From Pirellulales bacterium (GTDB lineage Bacteria > Planctomycetota > Planctomycetia > Pirellulales > JAICIG01), in assembly GCA_025924495.1 (NCBI GenBank), contig JAICIG010000082.1, forward strand, positions 1 to 21,311: a stretch of 21,311 bases of DNA, in the 5' to 3' direction. Of this stretch, positions 6,414 to 14,783 are shown in pieces. A program made the position numbers and the translations under genes. The notes under the pieces are model-generated. The model was not told the origin of the DNA and ran no database searches. It saw only the letters and a program-made list of their open reading frames with translations. The first letter of the stretch is position 1. Every line of letters starts with the position of its first letter.

Positions 6414-7622
6414 TCAGCCGTCCAACCTCCTGCCGCCAATATACACTTGTTCGACTTCAAGTTCCCGGCTGAGCACCAGCAGGTCGGCGCGCTTGCCGGT
6501 CTCGAGGCTGCCGATTTCGCTGTCGCGGCCGGCGATTCGCGCCGGCGTCAGCGAGGCCATTCGCACCGTTTCCCACAGCGGCCGTCCCGTGAGCGCCGCG
6601 AAAGTACGCACCATGTGCTCCATGCCGCGCGTGCTGGAAGCCAGCGCTTGGCCGTCGGGCATTTTGCCGACGCCGTCGTGATGGATGAACGGTTCGCCGC
6701 CGTCGCGCGGTCCGAACAGGTACGGCCCTTCGGGTAGGTCGAGCGCGCGGTTACAATCGGTCACCAACGCCAACCGATCGGGTCCCTTGATCTTCCATGC
6801 CAGCAACAGCAAGTCGGCCGTGAGATGCTTGCCGTCAGCGATGACCTCGGTGGTGAGCTCGTCGAAGTACAACGTCGCTTCCAGCACGCCGCCCTGCATG
6901 GGGTACGCTTGGCGCTGCCGCAGCTTCGACTTGTCAGACATGGCGCAATACAAGTGGTCGACGTGTCGCACGCCCCACGCCACGGCGTTGGCCATCTGCG
7001 CGAAGGTAGCATGCGTGTGCCCTGCTCCGACACGAACCCCTCGCGCGAGACAAGCCCGGGCGAACGCTTCGGCTCCTGGGAGCTCCGGGGCGATCGACGC
7101 CGTGCAGATGGCGTCGGCATATTCCAGGTACTGCTCGTACTCCGCTGGCTGCGGATCGCGGACGGGATCGGCGGGATGGCAGCCCCTGGCGTCTTTGTAA
7201 AAATAAGGACCGTAAAAATGCGCTCCCAACACACGCGCTCGAGGCCCGTCGGGTAACGCGGCGAACTGCCGGCAGAGACTGAGCATGGCCAGGATTTGAT
7301 CGTGCCGCGCGGCGGTGCTGGTCGGCAACAAGCTTGTCGTGCCGTGCCTGGCATGCGCCGCTAAGGCCGTCGCAAAGCGGCCTTCGTCGCCATCCATGAA
7401 GTCGGCGCCGGCGCCGCCATGCACGTGCAAATCGACGAAACCGGGCGAGAGATAGCGGTCTGCGGCATCCACTCGCGGCGTTTGCGCAGGCGCCTGTTGC
7501 AACACTTCGCTTGCCGGCCCAACGGCTGCAATGCGGCCATCGCAAACGTGAACAGCGCCTTGTTTCAACAGGCGATTGGGGAGGATCAGATCGCCCAGTA
7601 AAACTAGTTCGGCGTGCAGCAT
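6414..7622 (-). CDS. nagA: N-acetylglucosamine-6-phosphate deacetylase-like amidohydrolase
   Basis: An amidohydrolase-superfamily protein of 402 residues whose whole length matches NagA, which removes acetyl from GlcNAc-6-P in amino-sugar catabolism and cell-wall recycling. Seen: SPGFVDLHVHGGAGADFMDG (59-78) with the HxH metal pair H66/H68, GHTHAT with H202, VDHLYCAM with H223 and the catalytic Asp in LVTDCNRA (D289). The GxHxEGPF motif, which supplies the metal-ligand Glu in typical NagA, reads GAHFYGPYF, with Tyr137 in its place. This may be a distinct subfamily or have altered metal use, so the exact substrate is uncertain. The ATG at 7622 is preferred; a TTG at 7658 would add 12 residues and reach the end of the upstream gene. 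No strong RBS was seen. Confidence 0.8.
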   Translation of the reverse strand: MLHAELVLLGDLILPNRLLKQGAVHVCDGRIAAVGPASEVLQQAPAQTPRVDAADRYLSPGFVDLHVHGGAGADFMDGDEGRFATALAAHARHGTTSLLPTSTAARHDQILAMLSLCRQFAALPDGPRARVLGAHFYGPYFYKDARGCHPADPVRDPQPAEYEQYLEYADAICTASIAPELPGAEAFARACLARGVRVGAGHTHATFAQMANAVAWGVRHVDHLYCAMSDKSKLRQRQAYPMQGGVLEATLYFDELTTEVIADGKHLTADLLLLAWKIKGPDRLALVTDCNRALDLPEGPYLFGPRDGGEPFIHHDGVGKMPDGQALASSTRGMEHMVRTFAALTGRPLWETVRMASLTPARIAGRDSEIGSLETGKRADLLVLSRELEVEQVYIGGRRLDG

Positions 7623-7662
7623 GCGGTGAATCGTACCGCTCGCCCCAGCGCCCGACAACCGC

Positions 7663-10230
7663 TTAACGCGGTGCGCTGCGCCACGCGCCCGTCGCTGGTG
7701 CTGCCGCCGTTGGCGCAGTTTGCGGCGAGACGGTCCGGAAGTTGGGCCCAGGCGCCGCCTGATGACTTACCCGCAACACGTCGGCTCGAGCTTGAGGCGC
7801 GCTGGGCGCGGCTTCGGGATACGAAGCGGGAGCATTGCGGAAGGCAGCTTGAGACGCACCACCCATCGTCCAGTCCGCCTGCTCGGAAGGCTGCCGCTCG
7901 GTAACGCGCGGCGGCGAAAACAGCGGTCCGGTTGAGTCTTGCGGCCCGGGAATCGGCGGCTCGGATTCGCTCGGCGCTTCAGCGTCGGCCGGCGGATTGT
8001 CCGCCGGCATGTTGTCGGCCGGCGAGCTGTCCGCTGGCGGCTGCAATTCATCGTAGGGCTGGTTGCCTTGGGGAGCGCCTTCCGCTTCCGATCCATTGGA
8101 TTCCGTCTGGTCGAGTCCGTTCTGCGCTCCTTCGGACGGATACTCGCTGTTGGCGAACGGTTCGCCCGGCTTGTTCATGGTCTGCTGCCATTGGCCGCGA
8201 CTGAAGACCTGCGGGCGCGTGAAGCCGTAGTCGACGAACAATGCTGCGTCGCGTTCGCGAGCACGCTTGCGAGCGTCGAAATAGGCCTTCGCCGGCCAGG
8301 GGCCTTCCGCCAGGTAGACGCCGTTATATTCCAGCAGCGAGTTCTTGCGGAAGTGAATCTGCAAGATGGCGACGTTGTAATCGACCAACGCTCGATAGTA
8401 AGCGATTTCTGCATCAGCCAACCGACGCTGGGCGTCGAGCAGCATGTCGAGCGTTACCGTGCCGGCGTCGTAACCCGCCTTGACCGCTTCGACCTGCTTG
8501 GCTGCGGCAACGCGGCGATTGAAGGTCGTCTGACTGACCTGATAATTGCGGTCGAGATCGCGGATGGCATTGGTAAGCACGTGCACCAATTCCAGTTCCT
8601 GGTCTTGGAGCAAGGCGCGCGACTGGGCCAACACTAACTCGGCGTTGCGGACGCCCGCCATGGCGAGACGGAAACCGATCGGCACCGTCAAGTTCAACCC
8701 CAATTGCCACTCCTGGTACTGGCCGTTCCACAACGTGTTCCAGGCGCCTGAGCCGCGGTTGGAGTTGGAGCCCACGGCGTTGGCATTGAAGGCCTGGCCG
8801 TTGTAATTGACCAGATCGTCGCCGAAGCCGCGCCAGCGATACAAAGCCTGGGCGTCCAAGCGAGGCAACAGGTAATTGCGAGAAGCTTGCAGCTTCAATT
8901 CGTTTTGCTTGACGACCCACTTCTGCCGGCGAACTTCCACGCTGCGAGTCAACGCTTCGGGCAGAATCTCGTGCCAGTCGAATTGCACCTCGGCGGTCGT
9001 CGGCTCGTCGGCCGGCCGGATCAAGCGACCGTCGGTCGGCGCCAGGCCCATCATGTACCGCAACCGGCTCTCGGCGGTGTACAACAAGCCGAGCGAGTTT
9101 TCCACCTGCGCGCGGAACAAGAAGTACTGCTCGCGGGCCTGAGCTTCCTTTTCCGCTTCGCCCCCTTTGCTGCCCGCCTGATACAAGGCGTACACTTTAC
9201 GCCACGTTTGCAGGGCGCTGTCGCGGCCCGCTTGTACGGCGGCCAGATTGCGATAGTTGTAGTACAGGTCCCAGTAGGCACGTTCCACGTCGCTGACCAT
9301 GTTACGCACGCCGGCCTCGAAGTCGGCCAGGGTAATGTCGACGTTGATGCGGGCAAGCACCACGCCGTTGAAAGTGCCAGGCACGGTGTTCGGGTTCAAG
9401 AACGACGTGTTGGTCGCCTGGCCGGCAATCAAACCGTTGGAACTGTTCGGGCCCGCGATGCGGTTGAAGTCGACGCCGGCGCCTTGCAACAACGGATGGC
9501 GGTATTCGGCTTCGATATCGGTGTTCCAGGCGCTGGGAAACTGGTTCGAGCGGTTGTTGTTCTGGTCGTAAATCTGATGGTTTCGCAAGAACACGCGGCT
9601 ACCATCGGCCGTTACCTTGCCGACTTCCGCCTGGAACTGGCCGAAGTCCTGCCGGAAGACGGGAGGGGTGAAATTCGTGAAGAACAGGTTCTGCGGGCGG
9701 TTGTTCTTTTGCCAGAACATTTGCGAGTTGAACTGCGCGTCGAACTGGCTCAAGGCCGCTTCAACGCCGTTGGCGGTGTTCGACTCTTGAATGGCCGGGT
9801 TATAGATTGTCTGGTTCGTCTGCGGCTGGCCCAAGGCCTGGCCGCTGATGTTCTGACCTTGCGTTTGCAATAACTGACCGGTCGGAGCGATCGTCTGGTT
9901 GGAGGCGGGCAAACCGGGGGTAAACAACAACCCGCCCAGGTTTCTCAGCACCTTGCTGTTGGCCAGCGCCGTGCGCATCGCTTCTTCCAGCGTCAGATCC
10001 CAAATCTCTTTTGCTTCAGGATTGCTTAAGGTCAGCGGGGCTTTAGCGTTCAGCACGTCATCGAGATGAGTATTCTCGATGTCCGGATATTCCATCTCCG
10101 TTGCCATGCCCTTGTAATGCGACATGTCCTTGTCCTCGAACAAGTAGATGGGCTTGCTCGGGGTACATCCGGTAATGGCCGTGATGCTGATCAGCAAGAC
10201 TGCCACAGTCGTACGAAGTCGCCGGCTCAT
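7663..10230 (-). CDS. TolC-family outer membrane lipoprotein with Pro-rich tail
   Basis: 855 residues, about twice a normal TolC. MSRRLRTTVAVLLISITAITGC is a lipoprotein signal with the lipid Cys at 22. The first OEP-like part begins at about 75 (WDLTLEEAMRTALANSKVLRNL) and is interrupted by an Asn/Gln-rich segment (110-150) and a beta-rich stretch (160-300). Long helices follow (300-395), then a second OEP repeat (420-625) with YDAGTVTLDMLLDAQRRLADAE. Residues 690-855 are a Pro/Ala/Ser/Glu-rich tail with PADN-type repeats, probably disordered and periplasmic. By family it forms the outer-membrane channel of an efflux or type I export system; no inner-membrane partner is in the window. The ATG at 10230 starts the lipoprotein signal, with AGGA 11 bases upstream. 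It is the first gene of the nagA-tmk-holB run. Confidence 0.85.
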   Translation of the reverse strand: MSRRLRTTVAVLLISITAITGCTPSKPIYLFEDKDMSHYKGMATEMEYPDIENTHLDDVLNAKAPLTLSNPEAKEIWDLTLEEAMRTALANSKVLRNLGGLLFTPGLPASNQTIAPTGQLLQTQGQNISGQALGQPQTNQTIYNPAIQESNTANGVEAALSQFDAQFNSQMFWQKNNRPQNLFFTNFTPPVFRQDFGQFQAEVGKVTADGSRVFLRNHQIYDQNNNRSNQFPSAWNTDIEAEYRHPLLQGAGVDFNRIAGPNSSNGLIAGQATNTSFLNPNTVPGTFNGVVLARINVDITLADFEAGVRNMVSDVERAYWDLYYNYRNLAAVQAGRDSALQTWRKVYALYQAGSKGGEAEKEAQAREQYFLFRAQVENSLGLLYTAESRLRYMMGLAPTDGRLIRPADEPTTAEVQFDWHEILPEALTRSVEVRRQKWVVKQNELKLQASRNYLLPRLDAQALYRWRGFGDDLVNYNGQAFNANAVGSNSNRGSGAWNTLWNGQYQEWQLGLNLTVPIGFRLAMAGVRNAELVLAQSRALLQDQELELVHVLTNAIRDLDRNYQVSQTTFNRRVAAAKQVEAVKAGYDAGTVTLDMLLDAQRRLADAEIAYYRALVDYNVAILQIHFRKNSLLEYNGVYLAEGPWPAKAYFDARKRARERDAALFVDYGFTRPQVFSRGQWQQTMNKPGEPFANSEYPSEGAQNGLDQTESNGSEAEGAPQGNQPYDELQPPADSSPADNMPADNPPADAEAPSESEPPIPGPQDSTGPLFSPPRVTERQPSEQADWTMGGASQAAFRNAPASYPEAAPSAPQARADVLRVSHQAAPGPNFRTVSPQTAPTAAAPATGAWRSAPR

Positions 10231-10667
10231 TGATGAACGATTCCTGATCCGGTGGTAAACTGCCGGGCCCCACAATGCGCAGCCCAGGCGGAATAATCCG
10301 CAAGGCTTGTATCGGCGGCAAAACCGTTAAACTTCGGTAATTTCGTTTAATCCGAAGAGATGACGCAGTCTTTGTATGGCCAGCATCTGTCCCGAACTTC
10401 CTGGCGTCCCCGTATTGAGTCTTGGGAGATCGCTTTTGCCCGACTACTTCAGCGCAAAAGCCAGAACAAACGCCAGTCAATTGGCAAAATGCGATGATTG
10501 GTAGCTCTGCGTTGAAAGCGAAAGCTGAATATGAACCGCCGCGGTCGGTCGTTCACGAGCCGTGCAATAGCGGAGAGATTGATGCCAGCGACTCAGGCAA
10601 GAGCCTGGCTCGAAGAGAATAATCGCTGGCGCGAACCCAAGAGCCAACAGAAAAGGCCGGCTCTCGC
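10231..10667. other. Intergenic region upstream of the tolC-like operon
   Basis: No credible gene here. The stretch holds a candidate promoter at 10293-10321, a 5-bp stem around ATAA at 10288-10301, and a perfect 8-bp inverted repeat GCTTTTGC (10432-10439)/GCAAAAGC (10454-10461) with a 14-base loop. Just after the stop of the 158-aa gene, AGAGCC and GGCTCT on the minus strand could form a weak terminator stem, without a proper U-run. Confidence 0.4.
10293..10321 (-). promoter_or_regulatory. Candidate sigma70-type promoter for the tolC-like operon
   Basis: On the minus strand TTGCCG (10321-10316) is followed after exactly 17 bases by GATTAT (10298-10293). Each hexamer matches the consensus at 4 of 6 positions. 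It would give a leader of roughly 55 bases before the ATG at 10230. Planctomycete promoter consensus is poorly known, so this is only a candidate. Confidence 0.28.
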
Positions 10668-11144
10668 CTAGAGATACATTCCCACGTACCCGCCTTTTTG
10701 GTCGCTCTCGGCCTGAATGCGTTTAATCCGGTCGACGGTTTGGGCCAGGTCGCCGGCGGCGATGTAGCGATCGAATTCAACGGCGACGCTGCGCGGAACG
10801 GTTTCTTTAAACCATTGCACGATCGGTTCGGTCAGCCAATCGCACGTTTCGCAGACCAACTCCACGTCGAGGCTGCAGCGAACTGTTTTTTGATCGGATT
10901 CTTCGGTGAGCGCGACCCCTTCGAAGCGGAATTGGAGCGAACCGATGTCGTCGCGGTTGGTTAAGTGATAATTGCACGCGGCATTATAGAGAAAATAGGT
11001 GTTGTGCGAGCCGTGCGCTTCGATTGCATGCTTGATGCGTTCACAGCGCTCGCGGTACTTGGGCGAAGCGTCGATCGGAATGTCCATGCGGCCGACGGAC
11101 CGCAGCGGCAAACAATCGAAGGAAATGTCTACATAGCGAGTCAT
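10668..11144 (-). CDS. Conserved hypothetical protein (158 aa)
   Basis: A soluble-looking protein without signal peptide or membrane helices. It starts MTRYVDISFDCLPLRSVGRMD, contains HNTYFLYNAACNYHLTN and a beta-rich middle (LQFRFEGVALTEE, VRCSLDVELVCETCDW), and ends in a helical region (EFDRYIAAGDLAQTVDRIKRI). There is a CETC pair and two further Cys, but no clear metal site. I do not recognise a named domain; the tone is of a conserved planctomycete protein. Start at 11144 is supported by GGGAG about 10 bases upstream. It lies 38 bases after the stop of the 655-aa secreted protein gene, on the same strand, so the two are probably cotranscribed. Confidence 0.72.
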   Translation of the reverse strand: MTRYVDISFDCLPLRSVGRMDIPIDASPKYRERCERIKHAIEAHGSHNTYFLYNAACNYHLTNRDDIGSLQFRFEGVALTEESDQKTVRCSLDVELVCETCDWLTEPIVQWFKETVPRSVAVEFDRYIAAGDLAQTVDRIKRIQAESDQKGGYVGMYL

Positions 11145-11182
11145 GGCTGCGTTTCTCCCAATCCGCTGGGCTCAGCAGGGGA

Positions 11183-13150
11183 CTACTGGCCCGCGCGGCT
11201 CGCCAGCCGCGACTTCCCAGCCGCCGGCTTCCAGCCCAGCGTCATCCAGCCTCGGTCCGCTTCTAACTGTATCAGATCCAGTCGTCCGACGCGTTGCCAC
11301 TGGCCGGGCAGGACTAAACCTTCGGAAACGATTTCCGGGGCGAAAATCTTGTCGAAACGATGTTTTAACAGATTTCGGATGCCGGTCAGCCGCGCGGGCA
11401 GACGCTGTCCGGAATTCGGCACAAAGCCAGGCGGAAAAATCTCGAGATCTCCTTGCCGCACGGCCCGTATTGCGCCGCCCTGATTTTCGAGACGGTAGTG
11501 AGCCGTGATATTCATCGGAGTGTCGAATTTTCGCACGTCGGAGGCGAAGTCGCGACCGCGAACCGTGATCGTCGCCTGTTGAGGGCCGATTCGGAGCGTC
11601 ACCGGGTTGAAAGCGGCAAAGCTGATCGCCCACGGGCCGCGCTGCTCATCGTCCTGCATTTGCTTGGGAATGGTTCCCAGATAACGTTTGGCCAAACGTT
11701 CGAACCCGTCGCGATCGAGCGTCTGCCCGGCAAGCAACCCTTGCGCGAAATTGTTGGGAAGCGACTCGTGGAATTGTAGCTGCAGATCGGCTTGGGAATC
11801 CATTGCCGGCGGCGCTTCGGGGGCGCCCAGCCGACCGCGCCCATCGTGTAGTGCCGTAAAAAGGATCTTGTCGGCCGTGGTGCTGAATGCCAATAGCCGA
11901 GGCAACTGCCCGATTCGCAGTAGCGGATAGCGGACTTTCTCGAGGTAATTCGCATTGGAGGGGGCGACTTCTCGATTCATTTCCGTGGCGAGCCGGCCGA
12001 CCAGCCGCTGCTCGGCGTGGCGCGAGGCGATTTGCTCGCTCTGGCTCTTTTGTCCCGGAATTCGTTTCCACGCGACCTTCCGCACGATCCGGTCAATGCA
12101 GCCCCGTTTGTTCGACCACACGCCATACACATGACTGCTGGCGGACGCCGAGGCGACGGCCGGCAACGGGTGAAAGCCTCGCTCGTCGATTGCCAACTGC
12201 TGGCTGCCGACTAGCAGCGTGCGGCTTGTGCTTCCGATCCGCGCAGGTCCGTTGCTCCCCACCGTCTGGGCGAAATTGGTCGCCTCGAAAACGGTTTGAA
12301 GCAGGGCGCGCTTCGGATCGGGCATCAATACGACGCGGGCTTGGCCGACGGTGCGCCCTTGCCCTCGAATATAGGTGCCGAGGATGACGTCCTGTACCGG
12401 TTCCACTTCGTCCACCAGACGGCCCGTTCCTGCTGCCACGAGGTCGTCGCTGACCCGGGCGAACAAGTTTGGCCTGGAAAGTCGCTCTCGGACGGCACGC
12501 ACCAGCGGCAACGCCTGCTGACGGCGCTCGAACCAGCCCAGCGAAGCACCGGCAAGTTCCACATCTTCGGGCTGCAAAGACTTGCCGTAAGCCTCAAGCC
12601 GATCGGCGAGGCGATCCAATTCAGCGTCGTAAGAATCACGCGACTTCGGATCCGCCAGATCGGTCGCCAGGTCAATGTATTTACGCAGGGCTAGGGCGAC
12701 ATTCCGCCATACCGGCCACTCGAGCCCCGCGTGGTCGGACAGGTAACGGCGGTAGATCTGCTCCAGGAGGGTCAAATCCGGCGAAGCGCCAAGTTGCAAC
12801 TGGGCCTGCATCTCATCCCATAGCAGATACTTCTTCCACGCCGCGCCGTTCGCGCCGCCGGTAGCCAGGTAGCGATCGAGTTGGTTTGCGGCCTCTAGCA
12901 GAGCGCGTCGGGAGACAATTAAATCCCCCTCTGTCTTGGGGGAAAAGGATGCCTTCGCATTGCGAACAAGGTCAGTGAGATCGCCAATTACGACTTGCGG
13001 AGCGACCTGCTGATTTTTCGCCTCTGCCTCATCCACACCGCCCGCTGGCGCGTTAGCAGCGGGCTGGTCGCCGTATTCATAAGCGATTAGTGCAGAATGG
13101 TTTACCCAGATGCCTAGAGCTAAAACCAAGTTGCGGAAGGACCGATGCAT
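11183..13150 (-). CDS. Secreted planctomycete-type protein of unknown function (655 aa)
   Basis: The N-terminus (MHRSFRNLVLALGIWVNHSA) looks like a Sec signal peptide. Residues 65-240 are mostly helical. A beta-rich part from about 250 includes VILGTYIRGQGRTVGQARVV, LVGSQQLAIDERGFHPLPA and later repeats of this style; 345-395 is a basic helical insert. The C-terminal third (VTLRIGPQQATITVRGR, MNITAHYRLENQGGAIRAV, VLPGQWQRVGRL) is again beta-rich. From memory this resembles a conserved family of exported planctomycete proteins with no assigned function; I cannot name a Pfam domain. The reading frame is open back to 13375, but the ATG at 13150 has AGGAG 6 bases upstream and starts the signal peptide. 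The 158-aa gene follows. Confidence 0.82.
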   Translation of the reverse strand: MHRSFRNLVLALGIWVNHSALIAYEYGDQPAANAPAGGVDEAEAKNQQVAPQVVIGDLTDLVRNAKASFSPKTEGDLIVSRRALLEAANQLDRYLATGGANGAAWKKYLLWDEMQAQLQLGASPDLTLLEQIYRRYLSDHAGLEWPVWRNVALALRKYIDLATDLADPKSRDSYDAELDRLADRLEAYGKSLQPEDVELAGASLGWFERRQQALPLVRAVRERLSRPNLFARVSDDLVAAGTGRLVDEVEPVQDVILGTYIRGQGRTVGQARVVLMPDPKRALLQTVFEATNFAQTVGSNGPARIGSTSRTLLVGSQQLAIDERGFHPLPAVASASASSHVYGVWSNKRGCIDRIVRKVAWKRIPGQKSQSEQIASRHAEQRLVGRLATEMNREVAPSNANYLEKVRYPLLRIGQLPRLLAFSTTADKILFTALHDGRGRLGAPEAPPAMDSQADLQLQFHESLPNNFAQGLLAGQTLDRDGFERLAKRYLGTIPKQMQDDEQRGPWAISFAAFNPVTLRIGPQQATITVRGRDFASDVRKFDTPMNITAHYRLENQGGAIRAVRQGDLEIFPPGFVPNSGQRLPARLTGIRNLLKHRFDKIFAPEIVSEGLVLPGQWQRVGRLDLIQLEADRGWMTLGWKPAAGKSRLASRAGQ

Positions 13151-13560
13151 GCCAAGCTCCTGGGCGGCCAAATTCGGACGCCGACGGGTGAGTCTCATGT
13201 CATAGCATGAAAGAAAACGAACGGCTACCTGCCGGCTCGGCGCAATCGGAAAAAACCGGCCACTTGGTTGATTTTGGCTATTTCGCCTGTTACACCGGTA
13301 ACCTCTAGCCGGAAAACTCGATGTGACTGACAAACTCCAGTGAGACGACAACCCATGAGATTCCCCACACGCCATCCTCGCCGGTTGTAAGCGACCGAGT
13401 TCTTAGCGGGTCTTTCTTGCCCGCATGGAGTTGACGGTCGGTCGCCGACCATAGCAACCCATTGCGGCGCTGCCGATGCTCCTGGACCGAAGTGGTTCCA
13501 GACCGGCGTTGAGTCATGCCCAGGCTCAACTTTCGTTGCCCATGAGGAGGTTTAGTTTTG
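13151..13560. other. Divergent intergenic region
   Basis: Non-coding DNA between the leftward 655-aa gene and the rightward thioredoxin/CAP-like gene. It contains a perfect 6-bp hairpin GGTCGG-TCG-CCGACC at 13436-13450 and a short dyad GTTAC/GTAAC near 13290. Promoters for both directions should lie here; only one weak candidate (13199-13207, minus) could be pointed out. Confidence 0.4.
13199..13207 (-). promoter_or_regulatory. Candidate extended -10 for the 655-aa gene
   Basis: On the minus strand TGCTATGAC is a TGn-extended -10 (TATGAC) about 50 bases before the ATG at 13150. There is no clear -35, as is allowed for extended -10 promoters. Weak evidence only. Confidence 0.2.
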
Positions 13561-14469
13561 ATGTTTCGCACTCTGTTGGCAGTTGCCATTTTTCAGGGAG
13601 GGATCGGAATCGCCGTGGCTCGTCCGCCCAAAGCGCTCCCCCCGGCCCCGAGGATTACCGCCCAGATCGCGGAGGTCGACTGGTACGAGGATTATGCGAA
13701 GGCGATGAAGGCCGCCAGGTCGCAGCAAAAGATGCTGTTGATCTGGTTCCAACCCCGACATCCCAATTCAATCTCGAGACAGTTCGAGTCGGTTTCGCTA
13801 CGAAGTTCCAAGGTGCAGAGCTTGTTGGACCGGTACGTCGCTTTGAAGATTCCCGTCGACCACCGCATCACGGTCGACGGCCGCGAGACGGTTGTGGCGG
13901 CTCATCCCGCGTTCATTGAGCTGAACGGCCAGGCGGGCATTGCCATCTTGGATTTTGCCCACCCAGACTCCGAGCAATATGGCCAAGTCGTGACGGCGTT
14001 GCCCTTTACCAGCGGCAAATACTATCGGTTCCAACCGCACCATCTTGCGGTCGTGTTGGATCTGCCGCCGGGCACGATCACGCAGCGTACGCTCGTATTC
14101 GCCGTTCGGATCCATCCCGAGGCCCCTGCCAGCACAAAAGGCGAGCTGGACATGACGCTGGCCCAGGAGGCTTTCAGTCATTCTCGGCATCAGGCCCGGA
14201 TCCGACGATCCGGTCACCATAACTGGGGGGGTAGGTTTCCACGGTTAAGCGCTTTGCTTCCCTTCGGTCTGCGGGCTCAGGAGATCGTCGCCGAAAGCTG
14301 GCCACACGAGGGGTTGGTGGATGCGGCGATCGACTGCGTCGAAAGTTGGCGGCAATCTTCAGGGCACTGGAATGCAGTGCGTGCCCGCCAACCGAGATTC
14401 GGGTATGATATGCAACGCGGATCGAACGGCATCTGGTACGCGACCGGCTTGTTCGGCAATCATCATTAG
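13561..14469 (+). CDS. Thioredoxin-fold / CAP-like secreted protein
   Basis: 302 residues. A signal peptide (MFRTLLAVAIFQGGIGIAVA) precedes a thioredoxin-like region (35-150): VDWYEDYAKAMKAARSQQKM, then LLIWFQPRHP where the redox CXXC would be, and AHPAFIELNGQAGI with the likely cis-Pro. No Cys is present there, so it is not a disulfide oxidoreductase. Residues 182-300 read as a CAP/SCP-like domain: LAQEAFSHSRHQARIRRSGH, AQEIVAESW, AAIDCVESWRQSSGHWNAV and a closing GYDMQRGSNGIWYATGLFG. This pairing is familiar from planctomycetes but functionally undefined. GAGGAGG at 13544-13550 lies 10 bases before the ATG at 13561 and 7 before an adjacent TTG (13558), so either start may be used. An intrinsic terminator follows at 14528. 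Confidence 0.82.
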   Translation: MFRTLLAVAIFQGGIGIAVARPPKALPPAPRITAQIAEVDWYEDYAKAMKAARSQQKMLLIWFQPRHPNSISRQFESVSLRSSKVQSLLDRYVALKIPVDHRITVDGRETVVAAHPAFIELNGQAGIAILDFAHPDSEQYGQVVTALPFTSGKYYRFQPHHLAVVLDLPPGTITQRTLVFAVRIHPEAPASTKGELDMTLAQEAFSHSRHQARIRRSGHHNWGGRFPRLSALLPFGLRAQEIVAESWPHEGLVDAAIDCVESWRQSSGHWNAVRARQPRFGYDMQRGSNGIWYATGLFGNHH

Positions 14470-14783
14470 CCCGGACTACTCGCGAGCCGATTCCTCGTCC
14501 GTTCTTTCGTCTAAAGCAGCCAGCGCCGAACCCCCGTCGCAAGTCCTTCGCAAGAAGACTTCCGGTCGGGGGTTCTTTTTTGATTATCCGGGCGCCGGCG
14601 TTGCATTTCTTCAACCTTGCGCGTTGAAAAAAATCCGCATGTTGCCAAAACGCATGCTAGGCTTCCAATGACGACCTTGCGCAGACCGCCAATCGCCGTG
14701 GCGGACCGCGCTTTTAGGATGCTGCTTCGTAGCGTCGGATCGTCCGGCAGCCGAAGCGCGATTTTCGCGAACTCGAGTGGAGC
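14470..14783. other. Intergenic, terminator then leader of the DUF11 gene
   Basis: It holds the strong terminator at 14528-14581. The rest (14582-14783) should contain the promoter of the DUF11 lipoprotein gene; a TTGAAA lies shortly after the terminator, but no -10 at proper spacing was convincing. No gene is seen. Confidence 0.4.
14528..14581 (+). terminator. Strong branched intrinsic terminator
   Basis: GAACCCCCG (14528-14536) and CGGGGGTTC (14567-14575) form a perfect 9-bp stem followed immediately by six T. The loop carries its own stem, AAGTC (14541-14545) with GACTT (14557-14561), continued by CTT/AAG. It lies 58 bases after the stop of the thioredoxin/CAP-like gene and insulates the DUF11 gene. 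Confidence 0.88.

Noticed and set aside
8887..9873. 328-codon open frame on the plus strand
   Set aside because: It is antisense to the TolC-like gene. There is no RBS or domain, and its composition is that of a reverse-strand shadow.
10020..10045. Another CTTTAG-core palindrome inside the tolC-like gene
   Set aside because: GGGGCTTTAGCGTT has only two or three pairing bases beside the core and lies in coding sequence.
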